From Trametes villosa (lineage: Eukaryota; Basidiomycota; Agaricomycetes; Polyporales; Polyporaceae), in NCBI GenBank assembly GCA_002964805.2, contig PUDQ02000001.1, positions 8,952,001 through 9,016,000 on the forward strand: DNA of 64,000 nt, in the 5' to 3' direction. The translations under genes and the position numbers were made by a program. Below the pieces are notes generated by a model, which saw only the letters and a list, made by a program, of their open reading frames with translations, was not told the origin of the DNA and made no database searches. How positions within the stretch are numbered: position 1 is the first letter of the stretch; each line of letters begins with the position of its first letter. Positions 22,356 to 32,750 of this stretch are shown here, piece after piece.

Positions 22356-24570
22356 CTTTGTTTGTTTTCAGCCACAGCTGAGATTAATGTCCCTCTTTCC
22401 TCTTCATGTAATGCATTCAACAAGATGTAACAGCTCAGCATTTGTCTTCTTAGCACACCGCAGCCGGCATTTTATTGACTACACCATGGTATTATGCTGA
22501 AATTGATTATACTAGACAGTGCTGTCATTTTGAGCACAATTTGAGCATTTATGCAGCCTGTGATCATCATTGTAGCGTATAGCATGGCCCATTGCATAGT
22601 GGTCAAAAAGCTGAATCCAATGGTATATAATACCTGGGGGGTTTGTGCACATTATACTGAGATATGAGCTATAGAAGCTGAAAGTGGCTGAATTGTGGCA
22701 CTAATGGACATTTGTTACCCTGTTTATGGGTGCTGTAGTGATTATTACATCACCATTTGTACACCATTGGATTCTGCTCATCCATAGCTTTCTGATGACA
22801 TATGGTTTTTGATATTTGGACTATCCGGGAACCAGATATGAAGTCATTTGTGGTGGGAGCCAAACAAGTACAAAGCGGGAGGCACGCCGACGCGGATTCG
22901 CGTTGTCGTGCCTCCCGCTTTGTACTTGTTTGTTCTCAGCCACAGCTCACATTATTGCCCCCTCCTTTAGTTCTTTTGGCCACTGCTCCTCCAGTTTTGG
23001 TCCAAATGGCATGTGTCATATACCGTTAGGAAGGTGCTCATGAGCTCTACATGATGGGGGTATTGAAAGATATTAATGACCATCATCTCCTCTATAAAAC
23101 ATTATTAGAAGGACACATAAATCACTTACTCAACCTGTAAAGCAGTGTACAGTCAATTGAACTGATCACTATAATATCATGAGACCCTGCTTAGGCCTGT
23201 AAAGTACCTAGGGGTGTAATGGTGATACAACCACCCCTCTATCCCTTTAAACCATTCATGTCTTATTCACCAAGCAAAAAAGCAGTAATTCGCTGTTACA
23301 CAATAGTCTCCTTACTAAATGGTGTATATCTCTGCTTCATAATACACTAGTGGTCAAGGGCTACTCAATGTGATTGTTTCTATGGCTCTATACCCTCTTT
23401 ACTTCGCTCAAGCGGTGTTTCTACATTTTGAAGCAAGGCTCTTGGGGCCTTTTCCTCCCGCAAAATAGGCGCCCAAACGCGAGATATGGCTGAGTCCGTT
23501 CAGCGCTAGTAGGCCCTGCGACTTCTACTAGCGCCCAAGGGCCTTGGCCAAATTTTCTTGAAAAATGGGCGCTTTTTGGCAGTGTTTTGGCCACAGTGTG
23601 TCCAGTTCTCATCCAAAATGCACGTGTAGCATATCGTTCGGAAGGCATTTCAAAGGGCTATTACATGTGGGTGTATACATGTTTATAGGTGTACTACTAC
23701 AATCACAATTGAAGGAATACCACCTCTGTAGCACTTGGTGGGAGACCAAAGTGGGAGCTTTTGGCCATATCTTCACCAGTTTATATTTAAATACCATGAG
23801 CTGCATACCATTATAAATGTGCTCTTCATGTCTATCCAATCAGGGTACTGGATGATATTTCTTGCACTTGCTCCTGCTATAATGCAGCAATGGACTCATT
23901 GTAACACATTGGATGACAGCCCACTGCTGCTAGGGCAGTACTAGCAAACATGTGGGGCATAGCATATCTAAGGATATCTACACCCTCTTTGTCCTTTCAA
24001 GACATGGCAGCATCCATTGGATTATACTTCTTCTGGTTGAATATCCCTGTGAATCAGTCATGCTTGGTATTCAGAGTGCCCCTATGCAGACATCCCAACC
24101 AGTAGCGGAGCTTCAACTCACTAGCCAAAAGACTATCCTCTAGGCCGCTGTGCAAAAGTCAACTTTGATTTGAGCTTCCCATTTATCATCTCAGTGTGAT
24201 CTATCATTGATCTATCTTTGTATGCTGGGCTAGTAGCACTACATACATTTTTTCTACACAGTATGGCACCATTGCCTGCACCTACTCACCTAGGGTTATA
24301 CAAGCGCCCATTCAGTGGCATGAGAGGCAGGCTAGCAAGGGATCAGAGTGGCTGTGTGCATGATCTAGTCTCTAACCCTAGATTTTGTAAGGCATTGGGA
24401 CCCTAACCCTATCTTTGTATGTGGAGGCTCTATGTGGCGTCTACCTTAACACTAATGACTGATTAGCTGGGTTTCAAATTTTTTTCCCACAGACATCGTT
24501 TTCCGTGACGCGCGTTGGCAGGAAGCTCACCCCATAAGAAACGATTTCTTCGTTCCTCATCAATCGTAAT
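22347..24570 (+). repeat. Long inverted repeat 1, left arm (2,224 bases)
   Basis: This segment recurs in reverse complement at 32,751-34,974. The two arms have exactly the same length, and every translated stretch I compared is identical, so identity is near 100 percent. The inner end is the head of a family C repeat (reads ATTACGATTGATGAGGAACG outward from 24,570). The arm also contains the family D palindrome at 22,861-22,932 and a GCGCTAGTAG/CTACTAGCGC pair near 23,500. The spacer between arms is 8,180 bases. Such identity means a recent duplication or gene conversion, or an assembly fold-back. Confidence 0.95.
22861..22932. repeat. 72-base near-perfect palindrome (family D hairpin)
   Basis: The 26-base arms 22,861-22,886 and 22,907-22,932 (CAAACAAGTACAAAGCGGGA plus GGCACG) are perfect complements. 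The middle 20 bases fold too, with one mismatch. The same hairpin occurs reversed at about 34,389-34,460 and again at about 59,706-59,775. Confidence 0.95.
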
Positions 24571-24879
24571 CCTCTCCTGTTTATCTGCATGCTGCACGCG
24601 CAGTTTGTAGTAGTATTCTCTCCTATTCAGCTCGCGTGCACGGCATTGCAGCGCATCGCAACACCAACGCTCTCTGTCCTGCAGGTTTTTGGCCGCAGTG
24701 ATTCCAGTTTTTGCTCAAAATACAGGTGCAGTATACCATTAGGAAGGCATTCTTGAGGGCTGTCTAATGGTGGTTTTTAATGCTGACTTGAATCATCACT
24801 GCTGCTGGTATGTGATACAAGAGCACTTATAAGTACCCAATGAGAGACAGTGAACAATGTATGGCCCATACCTCCTTCA

Positions 24880-25557
24880 ATTTGTATCTAAAATGCATTT
24901 GTTATATACCATCAGGAGGCTGGTTTCAAGCTCTAACTAATTAGGGTACATCCTCTCATGGTTATGCACAATTTGATGTCTTATCATTGAATGAGCAGAC
25001 GGAGAGGCCTTGACTGTAATACTGTGTTGTAAGGACCTCAGTATATATGCAGATACAGTGTAAGATGTTAGTACAGTTACCAATCGAGCTGTTGGAGCAA
25101 GATCACACCTCAGTGTATTGTGACTGAAGTATGGTGGTGAGGAAAGGCTTCCTAATCTCAGCATGGAATGATAGTATGTCACCATTATTGCCATACTCCT
25201 GATGTGTAATCAATGTGTATACCCCTTATAAAAGCATTAGTAGCATATCTTATGGCTTCAAAAAGTGATGGGGAGAGTGATTACCCATGCTGTGTCACCT
25301 AGGGTTACACAAGCGCCCAGCAGTGAGCATTAGAGCAAGGTTAGCAAGCAGTCAGAGTGGCTGTGTGGCCAATCTAGGGTCTAACCCTAAAGTTTTAAAC
25401 AAATAGGACCCTAACCCTAATTTTGTATGTGGGAGTTGTATGTGGCACTTACTTCAGATCTGATGATTTGTTAGCTGAGATTGAAAATATCTGCTCACGG
25501 GGTCAACACGGTGTCACACATGTTGGCTGGGAGCTCACCACATAGGAAATGATTTCT
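24880..25557 (-). repeat. Repeat family C, copy 3 (reverse)
   Basis: Read on the minus strand it starts near AAATCATTTCCTATGTGGTG and follows copy 2 base by base with scattered changes, ending in the AGCTTGAAACCAGCCTCCTG segment. The extreme head is replaced by other sequence at 25,558. It lies just inside the left arm of inverted repeat 1, after about 310 bases (24,571-24,879) in which I see only another copy of the TATACCATTAGGAAGGC motif. Confidence 0.75.
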
Positions 25558-26279
25558 CGGAAACAGTACAGTCAACTATGGCTCCTTGGGACACCATGGT
25601 TCCTCGGGACACACAACTTTTCCCGACTCCTGCTCACTTTTCTGAGCATGCCAGTGACCAAAAATGTATTTGAGTAGCTTCTAGCTACTACCTTGAATTA
25701 TACGGGCCTCCGAGAATGCGAGTGGCAGCAGGGATATTGACACTTTCCTCCGGTAAAGGCATGTTTGAGAACACTTTGTATCACCAGTGCCCAGGGATGC
25801 TCTGAAATTCATGAGTTTAATTCCAAGGGAGCTCTGGCATACAAAGAGATGTTTGCTGAGTGCCTTCGTCAAATACATCATTTAAGGGGATGCCCCCATC
25901 TGTTTTGCAAAGGAGGGTGTTCTGTGCATCCATCAGGACAGGTGTTTATTGGAATTATTACCATTCCTAGCCATCAGCAGTGCTCGGTATCCACTGACAA
26001 GATGGGATTCGTTGTTTGGACTGCCTTTCCAGGTAAATCTTGCCCTGTGAGCGCCTGTCTGGAGGAACCATACAACACTGATAACAGGTTTTTGACAAGA
26101 TGCATGTTGATCTTGCTCAAAACTGCTCCTAGTCACATATGAATGGGATGAGTAGATGCCTTGAACCTATAAGGATATGACTATTCCGTCTAATCTACAG
26201 CAAGGGAAGTTAGAGGGGAAGGAGCCGGCCAATACAATTTGGCTGTCCTGAGGAGCCATATTTGACTGTACCCATACGG
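25558..26279. other. Unassigned sequence with a weak open frame
   Basis: A 125-codon plus-strand frame at 25,765-26,142 (starts MRTLCITSAQGCSEIHEFNS) is open, but it shows no motif I recognise and the minus strand is almost as open. I would not call a gene here. Confidence 0.35.
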
Positions 26280-26960
26280 ATGCCCGCCAACATGCGGTAA
26301 GGCTGGGTCTGAGTCAAGGTGACCCACAGGTCGACCCATGAATAACCTGCAAAATAACCCGTGGGTCATTGACCCATGGATCCGGGTCACCTGCACTGCA
26401 GGTCGAGCAAAGTCTGGGTCAGCTCTTGAGTTTTTCCACAGGTCAGGGTGGGTCATGGGTCATCCACAAGTCATGCCAGGTCATACCAAAACAGCACATG
26501 ATATGTAAGAAAGTGCATGAAATATAACATTAACCATGCTCTATACTATATAAACACTGGTCTGGTATTGAAATGATAGATTAATTGGTTCATATAAGCT
26601 AAACGTAGCCACAGAAGCACCCCACAGGCTGTGACCAAATTCTTGACCATGAGATCATGACCTGTATAGAGGGTGTTAGAGCTCTTCTACATGGCTTAAT
26701 TATAGATATAATCATGCAAGATGTGCTACACATTGGTTCATTATATTTGTAGACATCAGGGTGCTGTTTTTAATGAAGATGACCTGTTGACCCATGACAT
26801 GACCTGTGGGTAAGGATCTTTCCTGACTTGACCCACAGTGACCCAGACCTGGACCTGGGGATCCAAGTCTTTTGGTGATCCGACCCGTGCAAGTCCGGGT
26901 CAAGCCTTTTCAAATGCCTTGACCCGTGGGTAAGGATCTGGGTCACTCATGGGTCGATCC
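26280..26960. repeat. Dense degenerate GGGTCA/TGACCC repeats
   Basis: Words such as GGGTCA, TGACCCA, GACCCGTGGGT and GATCCGGGTCA occur more than twenty times, in both orientations, in two clusters (26,300-26,470 and 26,790-26,965) separated by AT-rich sequence. The units are not in register, so this is a diffuse repeat and not a clean tandem array. Confidence 0.7.
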
Positions 26961-28850
26961 ATGGCCAGCCTCAACATGCGGAAACCTGTGCTCTTGCAGA
27001 TGCCTACAGTTACGTAGATGCCTGCAAGCTGCAGAGGTTATACACATCTGTCTGATCTACCACTAGGGTACACTTGGGTGCACATTTCTAGGACCTCCCT
27101 TGCTAAACCTGAGCAGCTACTAGACATATGGCCCCTGTGTAATAATTGGGGCCCTCCCTTCTCTCGCTGTGAGCCACTGCGATGTGCACACCAAGACACA
27201 AACTTGACCTAGCCGATACCGGGCTGGCCACTACGCCCGCCCACGCAAATGACCTCACCCATGAGCAGAAACTCCGGTGATACTCACCATGTGAAGCACA
27301 CAGACCACTTAGGTGCCAAACTAATATAAATAGCCGCAACAACATAAGGCATGTCGCGCACTCAGAACACGCTGAGATGCTACTACCCTTTCTGTGCCAT
27401 CTCACCCTAGACATGGGTAACAAAACCATCCTCTATGTTAAACGGCAAGGCCACTCAGCCATCCGTGCACTGGATAGTGGCATTGTCATTGGAGAACAAT
27501 ATGCTATGACCTCATCTGCAAGCCCTTGATGCCGCTGCAAGCTGGGCTCCCTGTCTGTATAACCAAAGTATACAGAGTGATGGTGGGAACCAGAACCCTC
27601 CCCTCAGTCTTTGAACATGCCCAAATGACAAGGCAGGAACCATCATTGCACTTCAAAGGATGGAATACCACATCACCAAATTCTTGGTTTCCATCAATCT
27701 CCCAAACCACGCGAGGCATGTAGTCAATGCACACTTGTCAGCGCCCCACATCCCCAGAGTAACCGTGGAGCTCAGCCTCTGGCAAACCCTCCTTCACTGG
27801 ACGCTCCTTGCACTCCTCCCGGAGACCCACAATATTGATCTCCAACATGAGATCTTCCGCAAGCAGCAGACACTGCATAGATATCACCGTTTTCTGAGAG
27901 GGCAAATGGCTGTATTTTGTGTGATTTATCACAAAGACTGGCATAGTTGGTAAATCTAGTGCCAAATGACACCATTACCCTGGGTGAATAAGGCAGACTT
28001 CCGCGTCAGAAGGAAATGGATAGCGTGCTGATGGTATTTCTATGCTCTAATGCTTCCGATGGCTACCTGAAGGAGGAAAGCTAATAGTGTGTCGCATGTG
28101 TACATTCTACAAATAGCTATTGTTTTCTAGCTATGTACTTCCATGACTTGTCCTGATGGTAAAATGCTTGGGGGAGATGTTGTCATGGCTATGCTTGCCA
28201 AGCTTTATGCCCCCAGGAAAATGATATCCATTGTATTCCCAAAAGATGTCTCAGCCACCAGCCAGAGTAAATACCTGGAAAATGGGAACATCTGAAAATG
28301 CGGTAAATGGTTGTAATAAGGCTTTAGTAAAAACAGTAGCATTTTCTATAGGGCGAAAGGCTGAGGGCTGTATAGGAACCCTGGCACTCTCTCAACACTG
28401 GGTGCCGCGCGGGAGGGGGAGGAGTAACTAGGCTACAAAACAAACCGCTCCTGTCCCCATAACTGTACTTGAATGATCTACCACGTAGTTAAAACCCTAA
28501 CTCCTCTCGCCCCTTCGTCTTGTGTCGCTCGGCTGCATGGTTGTGAATGAGTCGTCATATGCGAGATGGCGTCAGCAGCGGTTTTAGACACACCCTCAGG
28601 CACACTGTCTAGACAAGCATGCCGGATAGCCACTCTATTTTACACCACCACTGATATTTCAGATGGTCCAAATATATCCTGATCACTTCAACACTACGTA
28701 GTACTCATACTGACCACCCCCGGCCTACCCTACTTAACCTTTAGTGAATGTCATCGTGTTCCACCCACAGGCGGCCATTAGCGAGGCCTGAACGCTAAGT
28801 AACCGTGTATCTCTTCAGAAAGGCACCCGCCCCTTAGTGTGACAACTCAC
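26961..28850. other. Mosaic of decayed coding-like fragments
   Basis: Short open stretches look protein-like but do not chain: plus strand 27,415-27,529 (MGNKTILYVKRQGHSAIRAL), minus strand 27,734-27,504 (VVWEIDGNQEFGDVVFHPLK) and minus strand 27,965-27,738. None has a recognisable domain, and stops separate them. The rest is unremarkable. Confidence 0.35.
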
Positions 28851-29688
28851 CCCGCGGTTGATTCTTGCAGAAGCATGCCTTGTGCGGCTGTGAGCAGTCC
28901 AATTTGTGAACATGCGGCTCATGTCTACAACTGGTCCACGTAAAACTCACCTTGTGAATGGTGAACACCACTGCAGCAAATGGCCAGTCTTCCCCAGGCG
29001 ACGCACTGGATCCACCCCTCTGCTCGCATTCAAACCCCAAGCGCGCGAACAGCTAACCAGGTCCGGCTGCATTCAGCGATGCACCCTATCCACGCGCAGG
29101 CATGCAAACACGAGGTACTCATCATGCAAAACCTCGACCAGCACACTTTAACCTGCATGTGCGGATCGAGGATCACAGACAGAAGCTATGTTGATCAAAT
29201 GTTAGCACGCCGTGCGCCCGCCCGCCCATAAGCGCGACCTATGCACGGTGAAATCCGAGTGAGACACCACCAATGCCATTGTATCAGTGTCCTCAATGTT
29301 ATTTGCAGTCGGATGAGAAGTGTCAGCGCAAAGGTGGAAGTGGTGTTGCGGGTCGACTAGAGTTCGTGTGCGTGCCGTGCAAAAGTGCAGGTGACAGAAA
29401 ATCCCGCGCACTGCATTGCCAGATGAAGCAGGCGCGTGACTTACAGGTAGCAACAGAATATCTCTAGTGTGCACGGCTGAGGTCAGTGTCATGAACGGGA
29501 GATGCAAGATCACTTACCCAGCAATACCGTGCGCGGCACAGTCCTCACAAGCAGTAAGAGTGGTTCGCCCCTTGAGGTCAAGTAGCTCAAAGTCTGCCGG
29601 CAAGTGAGGAACAGTAACTGCGGCCAATTTGTGCGCAGGTGACGATGTGCCAGTAGTCAATATGCGACTCGCAGATTCATTCTGTGGA
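28851..29688 (-). CDS. Unrecognised spliced gene-like region
   Basis: I do not recognise the family. Three exon candidates on the minus strand have proper splice sites and coding character. One is 29,688-29,518 (contains VTVPHLPADFELLDLKGRTT, then ACEDCAAHG, donor GTAAGT). The second is 29,052-28,951 (34 codons, contains FECEQRGGSSASPGEDWPF, donor GTGAGT). The third is 28,887-28,851 (PHKACFCKNQPRG, donor GTGAGT). The middle part (29,500-29,060) has a His/Cys-rich open frame, but its joins are unclear. Cys and His spacing suggests metal binding. Start and end are not defined, and it may be a pseudogene. Confidence 0.4.
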
Positions 29689-30019
29689 CTAATTCATGGG
29701 CCCCAACTTCCAGCCTCCCTTTGACATGTGGCATGCCAGGCCCAGCTCACGGGATCTGCGCCGTTATGTAGTCCCCTTCTACTGTACTAAATACTAAAAC
29801 AAATCAGCTGTAACTCCACTACCAGCAAAGCGCGCGCAATCCCTCACATGTTCCTTCACGCTCATGCCTCCTGAGCAGACCCCGGAATTGATGCACCGCC
29901 AGGCCACTACTGCCAGCGAATAGCCTGCTTCTGTGCCTGCCACGCTCGAACGGTTCTGCCCCCTGCCCCTTAAGCACGACAGCAGACAGTGGATGCAGGT
30001 GACCCCGCATGCATTGTAG
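29689..30019. other. Gap between two opposing gene-like regions
   Basis: If both neighbours are real this gap is their shared upstream region. It includes a short ATG frame at about 29,867 that stops after 19 codons. Nothing firm was seen. Confidence 0.35.
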
Positions 30020-30603
30020 GCTACGGTGGCCGATCCGTTTCACCGTGAGCGCAACCTACTTGCCGGAAGCTGTCATACTCCCGTTGAGCGCGGGTGGAAG
30101 CTACTCCATACAGTGGCCAGGTGATGCTGCATTCTGTGTTAGTTTCAAACACTCAACCACCATAGGGAACACAGATATACTACCACCCTATACGCGTTCA
30201 AGCCACCCACAGGCCAGCCACAAGGCATCCCGTGCAGGTGAGCAACCTGGGGAGTGAGGTTCTGCGTGTGTTGATCACCCTCTTGATTGTGAGGTTCAGT
30301 ACTTACCTGTGCCGCCTTCCTGCACGTCCAGAGAACCTTTTAGTGCAATTGTAATTGCACAACAATGGCGCACTACCCTGCACTTCAGAGGGTGTTGAAC
30401 GCACGCACTGCTCTTCAATCTCTTGCTGGACTACACCTCTGGGATGGTGTCGAGTTGTGTGTCACTGGAGGAGTAAGGGTATGAAACAGCCGGCGGTAAA
30501 CCAGATCACGGTGTAAACTGTCCAAGCAGATGCCGTGAGCCAGGCAGTGGTGCTCAGAGTGATAGTGCAGGAGAGTGATTTAGTTGGCGCCCAGCTGGAG
30601 TGA
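30020..30603 (+). CDS. Unrecognised spliced gene-like region
   Basis: The exon 30,020-30,120 (contains ADPFHRERNLLAGSCHTPVE) joins in frame over a 45-base intron to 30,166-30,237 (contains RYTTTLYAFKPPTGQPQGIP), which ends in a GTGAGC donor. Downstream, ATG 30,363 reads MAHYPALQRVLNARTALQSL, and a last open piece ends with DLVGAQLE and a stop at about 30,603. The joins between the second and last pieces could not be fixed in frame, so the gene may be decayed. No known domain was seen. Confidence 0.4.
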
Positions 30604-30721
30604 TCCGCTATCTGTGCTGTCCCTGATATAGATTACCTTTCCTCCGGCATTCATGCCTCAGCCGTGCATCAGCAATGCCACATCCCCACCTGCCCAATCA
30701 CTCTATTGTCTCGCGATAGGC

Positions 30722-32167
30722 TCCCATAATATCGCTGCCGTTCCTGTCGCCCAAGCTCTTGTGCATATTCTCCCACTCTCACTCTCACACATACTCTGCA
30801 TAACCTCTATCCCTACTAGAGTGTCTATGCCTTGATATCCTTACAGAGGTCCTCCCTCACGCTATATCACCCGACTATAACACCATGCAGGTACCATTGC
30901 TTGTCAATCTCATCTCCGGCCCCTCCAGCCAAGCCGATTTGGCTAGTATTTGTGTCAGGCTGTCAGGCAGTTGGGCGTCGCCTGTCGTTGGCACTTGCCG
31001 CCAGTAAGTACTTACTGCCACCATTGTGCACACCTACTCGAGCCGCAGCAGCTGTTGTAGCCAAATACTGTCACGAACCATATAGCTCCCGTAACTGTTT
31101 TACAATACGAACCGTCAGCTTCGTATTGTGTCACAAAGCTCCGGGGCAGCCACTGGGAGCTGCCTGATTAGGCAGGCAGCCTGGGGGAGGCCTGATTAAG
31201 CAGGCAGCCCGGGGGAGGCCTGTTATCTCTCCAGAGATAACAGATCTGGGGATATAAGGGCCTAATCTCACTGATTAGGCCCCTCCCCTTATCTCCCGAG
31301 CTGCCCGGCCCTCCCGATAGCCTCGGGGGTCTGGCGGCTATTTGCCCCTTTGAGCACCATAGCCTGGTAGGTCCCCTCCCCCTAGCTCACTCAGTTTCTA
31401 CTCAATCTGGCTGATTATAGGCTCGGTTTGAACGCATTTTGAAGGCAAACAGGACGCGGGTAATGTGACGCAAAATGGGTAAGTATTAATTGCGCTTCAC
31501 GCCAGGCTTATACCCCCTTCTGCCACAGAAACCAGGCCATATCTCGGCCGTTCCCTTACGCGCGGGCGCGCGAAGTATATCCCCAGAGTCAGGTGATAAA
31601 TGCGCACCGAACGAGCCCTCACGCGCGCAGAACCGTCCAGCGATTCCAGTGCAGCGCCTGCCCCACCTCAGGGGCAGACCTGCAAGCTGCAACTTGGCCG
31701 TTAGTGGCCGGAATCGTGTTGGGAAGGACTCATTTTAAAGGTAATGTACTATATATTATGGGCGACCCATTCGCACGGCCGCGCGAGGCGCAGTTTCAGC
31801 CAGGGGAGGCGAGCAGTGCTCAGCCACAGCAGCCTCCCCTGGCTGATATCTCCACCAGTTCTTCCCCAATAGCTGAGCTCTATACACCGTCTGAAAGCTG
31901 CTGAATGCAGCTATCAGGCAATGTATACACCTTAGCTATCCATCCGCTCAAACTGGCGCTCTCCCCATGCCCTCCTTCTACCCCCCTTTCCCACTCCCAC
32001 CTTGCCAGTGGGGCTTTGAGGACTCTATCTTTTTTTAGTGAGTACTCTAATGATACTAGTATAAGTCTATATGTATGGAAAGGACATCAGCAGATTCTAT
32101 CCAACAGGACAGCATTTTCTGATGCATTTGTACCCCCTCCTCACTGAATGTGCAATATCTCCTTCAT
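30722..32167 (+). repeat. Long inverted repeat 2, left arm (1,446 bases), includes family A copy 2
   Basis: This arm recurs in reverse complement at 50,358-51,803 with the same length and apparently the same sequence. It contains a full family A unit (from about 31,051) with the same stem-loops as copy 1, plus an extra GCCTGATTAAGCAGGC duplication near 31,192. The inner end is at CTCCTTCAT (32,167); the outer end is at TCCCATAATATCGCTGCC (30,722). The spacer between the arms is 18,190 bases and contains the Helitron pieces and the copia element. Confidence 0.95.
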
Positions 32168-32750
32168 AGAGACGGTCATTTATACTATATGTACTGACTA
32201 TATCATTCTGAGAACACCCTCTTCAGAACGCCATCAGAAATGCGCATCTAACGCATTTTTTTTCATGAGAAACGGTGAGGAACTCACTGAGTTCTGCTCC
32301 GGGACTGCTGAAGCCCTGTCCTGTAGTACTGCACAGCTGTGCAGGCTCCGGCATGTAAGACGCGTCTTACGGGCCACAGCTGTGCAGTAGTGCAGCACAG
32401 GGCTTCAGCAGAGCCTGGCTCATAGCTCTGTGAGTTTTCCACCAATTCATATGATTCTTTTTGTGTTCAGCTCGCACCATTTTTGGCTTTTAGCCCGTGC
32501 CATTTGATCTGCACTACATGTACTAGGAGAACCGCTGTGTACTGGTGTATTTCTGTACTGATAACGCTTTCCCCACACATCCATGGGCCCGATAGCGGTA
32601 TAAACTACTGTTCCAGCTACGCGTGAATAAATGGAAGACTATGAACAAGAGAGCTAAGGAAACACTCGAGAACCAAGCGAGATATTGCATTTTTCTCTGG
32701 ACACCCTCAGGAGCCAAAGAAAATCACATTTCCTGGAGTATGCTGGCTCT
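32168..32750. other. Segment between inverted repeats, with three nested palindromes
   Basis: Within it, 32,305-32,411 is a set of nested palindromes: CTGCTGAAGCCCTGT with its complement at 32,397-32,411, CTGCACAGCTGTG (32,329-32,341) with 32,375-32,387, and a central perfect TAAGACGCGTCTTA (32,356-32,369). Arms are interrupted by short unpaired stretches. The remaining bases show no gene. Confidence 0.85.

Noticed and set aside
25765..26142. 125-codon plus-strand frame as a gene
   Set aside because: No motif, no supporting splice sites, and the opposite strand is nearly as open.
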